Shown here piece by piece: positions 45,062 to 52,618 of a DNA stretch of 64,000 nt (position 1 is its first letter; the number at the start of each line of letters is the position of its first letter). A program made the position numbers and the translations under genes. Under the pieces are notes generated by a model. That model made no database searches. It saw only the letters and a list, made by a program, of their open reading frames with translations, and had not been told where the DNA came from. Source of the stretch: Novosphingobium resinovorum (lineage in GTDB: Bacteria > Pseudomonadota > Alphaproteobacteria > Sphingomonadales > Sphingomonadaceae); contig NZ_BSFC01000030.1 in the NCBI RefSeq assembly GCF_027922145.1, positions 186,001 to 250,000 of the forward strand, given 5' to 3'.

Positions 45062-46714
45062 ATGGGCGAAATGGTTGAAGTTGCGAACAAGCATGTCGAC
45101 GGCACGTACGACGCGGTCGTCGTCGGCGCGGGCATCGGCGGTCTCTACGCCGTCTACAAGCTGCGTGAGATGGGGCTTTCGGTGCTCGGCATCGAGGCGG
45201 GCGACAACGTCGGCGGCGTCTGGTACTGGAACCGCTATCCCGGCGCGCGCTGCGATCTGCTGACGATCGACTACTGCTACACCTTCTCGCCCGAAGTCGA
45301 TGCCGAGTGGTCGTGGTCCGAGCAGTTCGCCGCCCAGCCCGAAATCCTCGAATACATCAACTTCGTCGCCGACCGCCATGAACTGCGCAAGGACTACCTG
45401 TTCGACACCCGCGTCAGCCGGGCCGAATACGACGAGGCGCGGCAGGTCTGGACCTTCGGGACCGAGACCGGCAAGACCTTCGAGGCGACCTATGCCGTCA
45501 TGGCCACCGGCCCGCTCTCGGTACCCAAGCGCCCGGATTTCGAGGACTTCGACAGCTTCAAGGGCGAACTCTATTACTCCGGCCGCTGGCCCAAGGAGCC
45601 GGTGAGCTACGAGGGCAAGCGCGTGGGCGTGGTGGGCGTCGGCTCCACCGGCATCCAGATCATCCCGGTTGTGGCGCAAGAGGCGAAGGAGCTTTTCGTG
45701 TTCCAGCGCACGCCCAGCTTCACCATGCCGATGCGCAACCACAAGCACTCCGACGAGTACACCGCCGAGATCAAGCGCAACCTGCCGGCGATGCGCGTGG
45801 CGGCGAAGAACAGCCCGCTCGGCGGCGTGCGCCCGGCGACCACGCGCCCCTATTTCAGCCTGCCGCCCGAGCAGCGCGTGAAGATCATGGAATCGGCGTG
45901 GCAGAACGGTGGCCACACGTTCCTCGGCTCGTTCTCCGACCTCATGCAGAACGAGGAGGCCAACGAGCAGGTCGCCGAATTCGTGCGCGGCAAGATCAGC
46001 GAAGTGGTCAAGGATCCCGCCACCGCCGAGACGCTGAAGCCGCGCGGCTACCCGATCTTCGCGCGCCGCGCCTGCCTCGACACCAACTACTACGAGACCT
46101 ACAACGAGGAGCACGTCAGCCTCGTCGACTGCTTCAAGGAGCCGATCGTCGGCCTGACCGAGAAGGGCGTGCGCACCGCAAGCCGCGAGATCGAGCTGGA
46201 CATGCTGATCCTCGCCACCGGCTATGACGGCCTCACCGGCGCGCTGATGGCGTTCGACGTGGTGGGCCGGGATGGCAAGACGATCAACGAGGAATGGAAG
46301 GGCGGCGCGCACTCCTACCTCGGCCTGATGATGAAGGACTTCCCCAACCTGTTCATCGTCTGCGGCCCTAACGGCCCCTCGGCGCTGGCGAACATCTTCA
46401 CCATCAACGAGCAGAACGTGAACTGGCTGGCCGGCGCGATCGAGCATATGCGCGGCAATGGCCTGACCGCCATGGAACCCACCGCCGAGGCCGAGCACGA
46501 GTGGATGGAGCATGTCCATGAACTCTCGCTCAACACCTTGGTGCGCAAGGCGAACACCTGGTACACCGGCGCCAATGTGGCGGGCAAGGCACGCGGGCTG
46601 ACGATGTACACCGGCGGCTTCAAGGCCTACCGCGAAACCTGTCAGGAGGCCGCCGACGACGACTGGCGCGGCATGGTCTTCGAGAAGACCGGGGTTCCTG
46701 AAACGGTTGCCTGA
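45062..46714 (+). CDS. Baeyer-Villiger-type flavin monooxygenase (cyclohexanone monooxygenase-like)
   Basis: A 550-residue FAD/NADPH monooxygenase. It has two Rossmann motifs, GAGIGGLYA at about 22-30 and GVGSTGIQI at about 191-199, and the late ATGYDGLTG motif. The BVMO fingerprint F-x-G-x3-H-x3-W-P is present at 166-177 as FKGELYYSGRWP, but the conserved His is Tyr172. AGGAG at 45054-45058 precedes clustered ATGs at 45059, 45062 and 45071; a GTG at 45038 has no site, and the exact start is uncertain. It would insert oxygen next to a ketone to give a lactone or ester, for the lactonase upstream. Confidence 0.85.
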   Translation: MGEMVEVANKHVDGTYDAVVVGAGIGGLYAVYKLREMGLSVLGIEAGDNVGGVWYWNRYPGARCDLLTIDYCYTFSPEVDAEWSWSEQFAAQPEILEYINFVADRHELRKDYLFDTRVSRAEYDEARQVWTFGTETGKTFEATYAVMATGPLSVPKRPDFEDFDSFKGELYYSGRWPKEPVSYEGKRVGVVGVGSTGIQIIPVVAQEAKELFVFQRTPSFTMPMRNHKHSDEYTAEIKRNLPAMRVAAKNSPLGGVRPATTRPYFSLPPEQRVKIMESAWQNGGHTFLGSFSDLMQNEEANEQVAEFVRGKISEVVKDPATAETLKPRGYPIFARRACLDTNYYETYNEEHVSLVDCFKEPIVGLTEKGVRTASREIELDMLILATGYDGLTGALMAFDVVGRDGKTINEEWKGGAHSYLGLMMKDFPNLFIVCGPNGPSALANIFTINEQNVNWLAGAIEHMRGNGLTAMEPTAEAEHEWMEHVHELSLNTLVRKANTWYTGANVAGKARGLTMYTGGFKAYRETCQEAADDDWRGMVFEKTGVPETVA

Positions 46715-46741
46715 CCCTTCGCCATTTCCGGAATGATGCTG

Positions 46742-46773
46742 CCGGCCCGGCTCCCGATGGGGAGGCGGGCCGG
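46742..46773 (+). terminator. Hairpin after the monooxygenase gene
   Basis: CCGGCCCGGCTCCC and GGGAGGCGGGCCGG pair over 14 positions with one mismatch and a 4-base loop, 27 bases after the stop. GGTCGTTTCG follows, a weak T-run. Confidence 0.6.
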
Positions 46774-46790
46774 TGGTCGTTTCGGGCCTT

Positions 46791-47004
46791 GCAAGGTGAC
46801 GCAGGTTTACACGGTTTACACGGTCAAGGGGGAAAGGGCGTCACTTTGGGCCGGAATGTGTCACGTTAGAGGTGCAAGGTGACACATTTGGCGGTCGATG
46901 TGTCAGCTTTTGTGCGGGAGAGGTGTCACTACCTTGTGCGATGCGGCGCGATCGGATGGAGCATGGGCGCAGTGTATTGGACAGCGCTGCTTGTAGGAAA
47001 GCGG
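46791..47004. repeat. Dispersed intergenic repeat, copy 2 (TGTCACC-rich)
   Basis: About 214 bases aligning with 9058-9279. It opens with GCAAGGTGAC, continues GGTTTACACGG, TTTGGGCCGGAA, AAGGTGACACATTT, GATGTGTCA, TGTGCGGGAGAGGTGTCAC and GCATGGGCGCA, and ends TGTAGGAAAGCGG. Several TGTCACCTTG units are mutated here (for example GTGTCACGTTAG), so this copy looks more decayed. The 46715-47058 gap holds nothing else besides the terminator above. Confidence 0.78.
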
Positions 47005-47058
47005 ACTATCCGAAACCGCCCCATTGCGGCCATTGCCTGCCGGACATAAGTTCTGGCC

Positions 47059-47292
47059 ATGGCCGAACATGAAATAGCTTTGCAGACGCGACTTTGGCGG
47101 CTTCAACCTAGATGGCTCAAACTGGCCATGATTTGCATCGGGCTTCCCGCGTGGTGCATTTTCGCAGTCTTTGGAGTTTTTTTGGGCGAACTCAGTTCGC
47201 CCGTAGTCCATGCGGCTATCGCTGTGTTCGTGAGCATCGGCTTGCTGGAATTGGCCTTCGTGGCGAAGGCACTTTGGCGTCAGGACCTGTAG
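47059..47292 (+). CDS. Small two-helix membrane protein, hypothetical
   Basis: A 77-residue reading frame with two strong hydrophobic segments: LAMICIGLPAWCIFAVFGVF at about 22-41 and VVHAAIAVFVSIGLLELAFV at about 49-68. A basic N-terminal part (RLWRLQPRWLK) suits a cytoplasmic N-terminus. There is no clear ribosome site, no recognised family and no operon partner. It lies directly after the dispersed repeat and before a palindromic repeat, so it may be an isolated real gene or a chance frame. Confidence 0.4.
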   Translation: MAEHEIALQTRLWRLQPRWLKLAMICIGLPAWCIFAVFGVFLGELSSPVVHAAIAVFVSIGLLELAFVAKALWRQDL

Positions 47293-47311
47293 GACCGCTT
47301 TCCACCCTTAT

Positions 47312-47398
47312 CGTCATTCCCGCGAAGGCGGGAACCCATCTCCTGACGGTTCCTGTTGCACCGGCATCAGCTGGGTCCCTGCTTTCGCGGGTATGACG
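47312..47398. repeat. Palindromic intergenic repeat (TCATTCCCGCGAAGGCGGGAA type)
   Basis: Left arm 47312-47338 (starting CGTCATTCCCGCGAAGGCGG) and right arm 47372-47398 (ending CTTTCGCGGGTATGACG) are imperfect inverted copies of about 27 bases. This is a widespread REP-like intergenic element type. Confidence 0.7.
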
Positions 47399-47459
47399 AG
47401 GATATAGCTGAGGACGCTTACGCTCCGGATCGCTGCGTTCGCGACGACGGACTGCCATG

Positions 47460-47489
47460 AAAAAACGGGGGCCTTCGAAAAGGCCCCCG
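47460..47489 (-). terminator. Intrinsic terminator of the gentisate dioxygenase/FAH operon
   Basis: Perfect 10-bp arms CGGGGGCCTT and AAGGCCCCCG with a CGAA loop. On the minus strand it is followed by TTTTTT (A-run at 47460-47465). It lies 45 bases after the FAH stop. Confidence 0.8.
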
Positions 47490-47533
47490 CTTGAAAGTCA
47501 GGGAGGATGTTCTCCCCTTTCGGGAAGCTCTGT

Positions 47534-48457
47534 TCAGGCCTTGATGACCGAGTGGGTCAGCGAGCCGATCTTCTCGACGGTCGCTGTGATCACGTCGCCC
47601 GGCCAGACCCACTCCTGCGGGTCCATGCCCGCGCCGACGCCCGCCGGGGTGCCGGTGGCGATGATGTCGCCCGGCTCAAGCGTGATGCCCTTCGAGATGT
47701 CGGCGACCAGTTCGTCGACCTTGAACAGCATGAAGGCGGTGTTGCTCGACTGCTTGGTCACGCCGTTGACGGTGAGCGAGAGGTCGAGGGTCTGCGGATC
47801 GCCCAGCTCGTCGGCGGTGACCACGACCGGCCCCATCGGCGCGAAAGTGTCCTGGCCCTTGGAGTAGATCCACTGGCCGGCACGGCGGCAGTCGCGCGCG
47901 CTCATGTCGATGCAGACGGTATAGCCGAACACATAGTTCAGCGCGTCCTCACGGGCGACGCCCTTGGCCTTGGTGCCGATGATCGCGGCGAGTTCGACTT
48001 CCCAGTCGAGCTGCTGGGTGATCTCGCCGTTGTGGCGGATCGGCTCGCCCGGCGCGATCACCGAGGTCGGCGGCTTGGAGAAGATCACCGGCTGGCGCGG
48101 CAGTTCGGGCGAGGTGTCGAGCGACTTGGCGCTCTCGGCGACGTGCTCGGTGTAGTTGAGGCCGATGCCGAAGATGTTCTTGCGCGGACGAGGGATCGGC
48201 GCAAGCAGGATGACGTTGGCGAAGGGGATGGCGGTGCCCAGCGGGAACAGGCCCTCGGCCTGCTCGATCAGCTTGCTGGCGATCAGGACCGCCTGCGGGC
48301 CGAGGTCGATGAACTCGAGCATCGTCGCGGGGAAGGGAACGCCCATTTCCTCGCCGAACAGTTCGAGGTCGAGCACGAGATCGCCGCCGAAGCCGGAGAC
48401 GAGGGCGCCGAGCCGGGCTTCGGCTTCGACATTGGCACGGTAAGTAACGAGACGCAT
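47534..48457 (-). CDS. Fumarylacetoacetate hydrolase (FAH) family protein
   Basis: A 307-residue member of the FAH superfamily, which hydrolyses carbon-carbon bonds in acyl-pyruvates such as maleyl- or fumarylpyruvate. The metal ligands are visible in QLDWEVELAAIIG (two Glu) and CIDMSARD (Asp), with FGIGLNYTEHVAES as the catalytic-His helix and GDIIATGTPAGVGAG as the C-terminal hallmark. It follows the gentisate dioxygenase gene by 39 bases on the same strand and has its own terminator, so it should act on the ring-cleavage product. Confidence 0.88.
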   Translation of the reverse strand: MRLVTYRANVEAEARLGALVSGFGGDLVLDLELFGEEMGVPFPATMLEFIDLGPQAVLIASKLIEQAEGLFPLGTAIPFANVILLAPIPRPRKNIFGIGLNYTEHVAESAKSLDTSPELPRQPVIFSKPPTSVIAPGEPIRHNGEITQQLDWEVELAAIIGTKAKGVAREDALNYVFGYTVCIDMSARDCRRAGQWIYSKGQDTFAPMGPVVVTADELGDPQTLDLSLTVNGVTKQSSNTAFMLFKVDELVADISKGITLEPGDIIATGTPAGVGAGMDPQEWVWPGDVITATVEKIGSLTHSVIKA

Positions 48458-48496
48458 TGGGCTATTCCCCCGAAGGTTATCGTGTTGAGTTGAAAA

Positions 48497-49624
48497 TCAG
48501 GTCAGGATCGGCTGGTGACCGCCGTTTTCCGCCAGCGCTTCCTCGCGGTAGAGGCCAAGGGCGCGCATCACGGGCAGGTCGTTGAAGGTGAACAGGCAGG
48601 CATCCTCGCTGTCCGAGGCGTTCGCGTGTTCGTGGTACATCCAGGCGGGAACCACGAAGATGTCGCGTTCCTGCCAGTCGAAGCGCTGGCCGTTGATGAT
48701 CGACCAGCCCTTCCCCTTGGCGCACTGGTAGACGAAGCTGCCGGTCTGGCGGTGGGCCTTCGTCCGCTCGCCGGGGCGCAGCAGTTGCATGGATGCGCCG
48801 ATCGTCTGCATCACCGGACCGCCGGTATGCGGATTGACGTATTCCATCATCACACCGTCGAAGGGCGACCCGTCGGTGACTCGAGCGTACTTGGTCAGCG
48901 CCTCGTAGGTGGGCGCCCATTCGTATTTGAACAGCGGCGAATAGGGCTTGGACCACGCCATGCCTGCCGGGCGCAGGCCGGTGCCCGCCCAGGTCGCGGT
49001 GGAATCGTCGACCGGGTAGGAGACCGCCTGCTGCAGATCGGGATGAACCTCGTAGAAGTTGGCTTCCAGCGCGTTCATCAGCGGAATGTCGAGACCGTCC
49101 TGCCAGATGCACGGGGTGCCGCCCTCGGCGACGCCATGTTCGTGCCAGGTGCCGTTGGGCGTCAGCACGAAGTCGTTCGCGCCCAGCGTCATCTTGTGCC
49201 CGTCGACATTGGTGAAGGCGCCCTCGCCCTCCATGATGAAGCGCAGCGCGGAGGCAGAATGGCGGTGGCTGGAGGCCAGCTCGCCCGGCCCCATCACCTG
49301 CAGCCCCGAATAGAGCCAGCCCACGGCGGCGACCACGTCGGCGCGGCCGGGGTTCTCCAGATAGACGACGCGGCGCCCCGCCTGCTCCGGCGTGACGAGG
49401 TCGAGCGCCTTCATCACGTCGTCGCGCAGGTCCTTGTAGCGCCACAAGTACGGCACCGAGGTGGAGATCGGTTCCCACGGTTCGATCTTGTTCGCCACGG
49501 TCCACAGCGCGCCGGTGCCCAGCTGCTTCAGGCGCTCGTAATAGGCCACCAGTGCGGGCGTGTCCGCCACGTTCGCGCGGCCGATCATTTCCTCACGGTA
49601 CTGGTCGTAGCTCTGATCGGCCAT
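48497..49624 (-). CDS. Gentisate 1,2-dioxygenase-like bicupin
   Basis: A 375-residue double-cupin dioxygenase that opens gentisate (2,5-dihydroxybenzoate) to maleylpyruvate. The N-terminal cupin shows ELASSHRHSASALRFIMEGE with iron ligands His120 and His122, then NGTWHEHG with His161. The C-terminal cupin has AHRQTGSFVYQCAKGKGW and a late WMYHEHAN. The start is the ATG at 49624; four extra codons upstream are unneeded. First gene of an operon with FAH. A related ring-cleaving substrate such as 1-hydroxy-2-naphthoate or salicylate is possible. Confidence 0.87.
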   Translation of the reverse strand: MADQSYDQYREEMIGRANVADTPALVAYYERLKQLGTGALWTVANKIEPWEPISTSVPYLWRYKDLRDDVMKALDLVTPEQAGRRVVYLENPGRADVVAAVGWLYSGLQVMGPGELASSHRHSASALRFIMEGEGAFTNVDGHKMTLGANDFVLTPNGTWHEHGVAEGGTPCIWQDGLDIPLMNALEANFYEVHPDLQQAVSYPVDDSTATWAGTGLRPAGMAWSKPYSPLFKYEWAPTYEALTKYARVTDGSPFDGVMMEYVNPHTGGPVMQTIGASMQLLRPGERTKAHRQTGSFVYQCAKGKGWSIINGQRFDWQERDIFVVPAWMYHEHANASDSEDACLFTFNDLPVMRALGLYREEALAENGGHQPILT

Positions 49625-49741
49625 GGGTGCCTCCATCTGCGAGATATTACAGACCTAAAATAATTTGAATAAAGTGTCAAATGCAACTATTGTCCCTTAT
49701 GTGAACCGCAGATTCCCTGTGCTTTTCCAAAGGAGCGCCGC

Positions 49742-50692
49742 ATGTCCGCATCGTTTAAGGCAGCCCCCTTCAAGGCCGCCGTCATCCAGGCCGCATCGAT
49801 CCCGACCGATTCTCTCGCCGCCGCCGAAAAGGCCGCTGGTCTGATCCGCAAGGCAGCCGCAGGCGGCGCGCAGCTCATGGTGTTCCCCGAGGCGTTCCTC
49901 GGCGGCTATCCCAAGGGTGCCTCGTTCGGCACGCCTGTCGGCATGCGCAAGCCGCAGGGACGCGAGGACTTCCGCGCCTATCACGAAGCCGCGATCGACC
50001 TGAACGGCCCCGAAGTGGACCTGCTCGCCGAAGCCACCGCCGAGACCGGCGCCTTCGTCGTCATCGGCGTGATCGAGCGGGACGGCGGCACCGTCTACTG
50101 CACCGCGCTGTTCTTCGACGGCGACAAGGGCCTCGTCGGCAAGCATCGCAAGCTCATGCCGACCGGCGCGGAACGCCTGATCTGGGGCTTCGGCGACGGC
50201 TCCACGCTGCCGGTCTTCGACACGCCCCTCGGCAAGGTCGGCGCGGTGATCTGCTGGGAAAACTACATGCCCATGATGCGCATGGCGATGTACGATCAGG
50301 GCATCTCCATCTACTGCGCCCCCACCGCCGACGACCGCGACGCCTGGCCCTCGACCATGCAGCACATCGCACTGGAGGGCCGCTGCTTCGTGCTTTCCGC
50401 CTGCCAGCATGTGACGCGCGGCGCCTATCCGGCCGACTATGACTGCGCGCTGGGCGACGATCCCGAGACGGTGCTGCTGCGCGGCGGCTCGATGATCGTG
50501 GATCCGCTGGGCACGGTGCTTGCAGGACCGGACTATTCGGCCGAAACGATCCTCTATGCCGATATCGAACCGGCGCAGGTGGTGCGCGGCAAGTACGACT
50601 TCGACGTCGTCGGCCACTACGCACGGCCCGACGTGTTCGAACTGAAGGTCAACGTCGCACCGCGCCGCGCGGTCACCCGTTCGGGGGAATAG
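49742..50692 (+). CDS. Nitrilase (carbon-nitrogen hydrolase)
   Basis: A 316-residue nitrilase-superfamily enzyme converting a nitrile to acid and ammonia. The catalytic triad is Glu50 (LMVFPEAFLGGYPKG), Lys137 (GKHRKLMPT) and Cys171 (GAVICWENYMPMMR). The CWEN context is that of true nitrilases rather than amidases. Divergent from the gentisate dioxygenase gene and followed four bases later by a flavin-reductase-like gene. An arylacetonitrile-type substrate is plausible but not shown by sequence. Confidence 0.9.
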   Translation: MSASFKAAPFKAAVIQAASIPTDSLAAAEKAAGLIRKAAAGGAQLMVFPEAFLGGYPKGASFGTPVGMRKPQGREDFRAYHEAAIDLNGPEVDLLAEATAETGAFVVIGVIERDGGTVYCTALFFDGDKGLVGKHRKLMPTGAERLIWGFGDGSTLPVFDTPLGKVGAVICWENYMPMMRMAMYDQGISIYCAPTADDRDAWPSTMQHIALEGRCFVLSACQHVTRGAYPADYDCALGDDPETVLLRGGSMIVDPLGTVLAGPDYSAETILYADIEPAQVVRGKYDFDVVGHYARPDVFELKVNVAPRRAVTRSGE

Positions 50693-50696
50693 CCAA

Positions 50697-51332
50697 GTGG
50701 AATTCGATTTTTCAAAAGTACCGGGCCCTGATCGCTACAAGCTGATGGGCTCCAGCATCACCCCGCGCCCGATCGCGTGGGTGACGACGGTGTCGGGCGC
50801 GGGGCTGCGCAATGCCGCGCCCTACAGCTTCTTCAACATGATGAGCGCCGAGCCGCCGCTGATCGTGCTGGGCATGATGCGCCGCCCCGACGGCACGCAC
50901 AAGGACAGCGCCGCCAACATCCTCGAAACCGGGGAATTCGTGGTGAACCTCGTCTCCGAGGCCGACAGTGCGGCGATGAACTTCACTTGCATCGACGGCC
51001 CGCCCGAATTCGACGAACTGGCGGCGGCCGGTATCCCGACCCAGCCCTCCAGCGTGATCGGCGCCCCGCGCATCGCGACCGCGCCGGTGGCGATGGAGTG
51101 CCGTCTCTACGAGGCGGTCGAGACGGAGAAGACCACCATCGCGCTGGGCGAAGTGCTGCGCTTCCATATCGACGACGCCTTCATCGATGCCGAGAAGCTG
51201 CATGTCGATACGCTGGCGATGAACCTCGTCGCGCGCGTTCACGGCGCGGGCTGGTATGCGCGCACCACGGACCTGTTCCAGATGACCCGCCCCACCTTCG
51301 CGCAGTGGAGCGCGGAGAAGGCCGAGTCCTGA
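50697..51332 (+). CDS. Flavin-reductase-like FMN-binding split-barrel protein
   Basis: A 211-residue protein of the flavin reductase-like (DIM6/NTAB) family. It has the FMN-binding pattern MGSSITPRPIAWVTTVSG, NAAPYSFFNMMSAEPPLIVL and TGEFVVNLVS. Such proteins supply reduced flavin to monooxygenases or act as oxidoreductases themselves. The start is a GTG at 50697, four bases after the nitrilase stop, with GGGGGAA upstream. Cotranscribed with nitrilase. No two-component monooxygenase gene is adjacent. Confidence 0.82.
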   Translation: MEFDFSKVPGPDRYKLMGSSITPRPIAWVTTVSGAGLRNAAPYSFFNMMSAEPPLIVLGMMRRPDGTHKDSAANILETGEFVVNLVSEADSAAMNFTCIDGPPEFDELAAAGIPTQPSSVIGAPRIATAPVAMECRLYEAVETEKTTIALGEVLRFHIDDAFIDAEKLHVDTLAMNLVARVHGAGWYARTTDLFQMTRPTFAQWSAEKAES

Positions 51333-51375
51333 CGGTACGGGGATGGCCTGCCGCCTTCGCGGCAGGCCACTCGCA

Positions 51376-52512
51376 TCAGGCGGCGGGCACGTCGACCCAG
51401 GCATTGGTGTCCGCCGACCGGATCACTGCGTCGATGATGCGGGCCGAGCGCAGACCGTCGGCGAACGTCGGCAGACCGGCAGGTGCCTCCCCGCGCACGG
51501 CAGCGTACGTGTCCGCAACGAAGTTCTCGAAGCACTGGGCATAACCCTGCGCATGGCCCGGCGGCAGGCTGGAAAGACGGCGCGCGTCGGCCGCGCCCGC
51601 GCCCGGGCTGCGGAACAGTGTTTCGGCCGAATCCTCGGTGCCGAGCCAGACCGTCTCGGGGTTCTCCTGATCGAAGACGGCGGACTTGTGCGCGCCGTCG
51701 AACTCGAACCACAGCCGGTTCTTGCGGCCCGCCGAGACTTGCGAGATCACGGCGCTGCCCAGCACGCCGGACGCCGTGCGGAACAGGATGGTCGCGGCGT
51801 CCTCGGTATCGACCTTCACCAGCGGCCCGGTGGCCGCCCCGCCCGAGAAACTGGCCTGCGACACTGCGGGACGCTCCGGCACGGTGATCGTCATCGCCGC
51901 CATGACCGAGGCGATGCGCTCGCCGGTCACGAATTCCATGAGGTCGCACCAGTGCGAGCCGATGTCGGCGAAGGCCCGGCTGCGCCCGCCCTTCGATGCA
52001 TCGACACGCCAGCTGGTCGCGTTCGGCGAGAGCAGCCAGTCCTGCAGATAGCTGCCGTGCAGCAATTGCCACGCGCCGAACTCGCCCGCCTCGCGCCGCG
52101 CGCGAATTTCGCGCACCAGCGGATGGAAACGGTAGACGAAGGGTACCGTGGCGATCCTGCCCGCCTCGGCCGCGAGGGTGTGGAGATGCAGCGCCTCGTC
52201 GGTGCCGACGGCCAGCGGCTTCTCGCAGATCACGTGGGCACCGGCCGCCAACGCCGCCTCGACATGGGCTGCGTGCAGGCTGTTGGGGCTGCAGACGTGG
52301 ACGACATCGAGGCCGAGCCCCGCCAGTTCCTCCAGCGAGCCGATCGCCTGCGTGCCCCACTGCGCCGCCGCCGCGGCGGACCGTTCGGGAGAGGACGCCA
52401 TGACGCCGACCAGTTCGACACCGGCCAGCAATGCCGCACGGCGGTGGATCTCGCCGATCATGCCGGCGCCGAGGATCGCAACGCGCAGGGGCTTGCGGGT
52501 GGAAACGGTCAA
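51376..52512 (-). CDS. Gfo/Idh/MocA-family oxidoreductase
   Basis: A 378-residue NAD(P)-dependent oxidoreductase. The N-terminal Rossmann fold (VAILGAGMIGEIH), the EKP motif (HVICEKPLAVG, Lys near 96) and the catalytic-region DIGSHWCDLMEF identify the family. The start is taken as the TTG at 52512 because GGAGAG lies about 7 bases upstream and the protein then begins just before the Rossmann strand; the frame extends to 52560 without a site. Convergent with the flavin-reductase-like gene. Substrates are usually sugars, inositols or cyclic polyols; this one is unknown. Confidence 0.84.
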   Translation of the reverse strand: MTVSTRKPLRVAILGAGMIGEIHRRAALLAGVELVGVMASSPERSAAAAAQWGTQAIGSLEELAGLGLDVVHVCSPNSLHAAHVEAALAAGAHVICEKPLAVGTDEALHLHTLAAEAGRIATVPFVYRFHPLVREIRARREAGEFGAWQLLHGSYLQDWLLSPNATSWRVDASKGGRSRAFADIGSHWCDLMEFVTGERIASVMAAMTITVPERPAVSQASFSGGAATGPLVKVDTEDAATILFRTASGVLGSAVISQVSAGRKNRLWFEFDGAHKSAVFDQENPETVWLGTEDSAETLFRSPGAGAADARRLSSLPPGHAQGYAQCFENFVADTYAAVRGEAPAGLPTFADGLRSARIIDAVIRSADTNAWVDVPAA

Positions 52513-52618
52513 CGGACTCTCCTGCTCTTGGTCATGCGGCCGCCGGATGCGGGGCCGCACCTCTAGCCGTGTCAGCGCTGTCAGGGAACAGGTTTGCGAC
52601 CTTCGCAGAAGTCTTCAC

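Noticed and set aside
41689..46519. Two very long antisense frames (795 and 900 codons) over the lactonase, dehydrogenase and monooxygenase genes
   Set aside because: They overlap each other and four well-supported genes, have no recognisable domains, and show the codon-mirror composition typical of GC-rich DNA.
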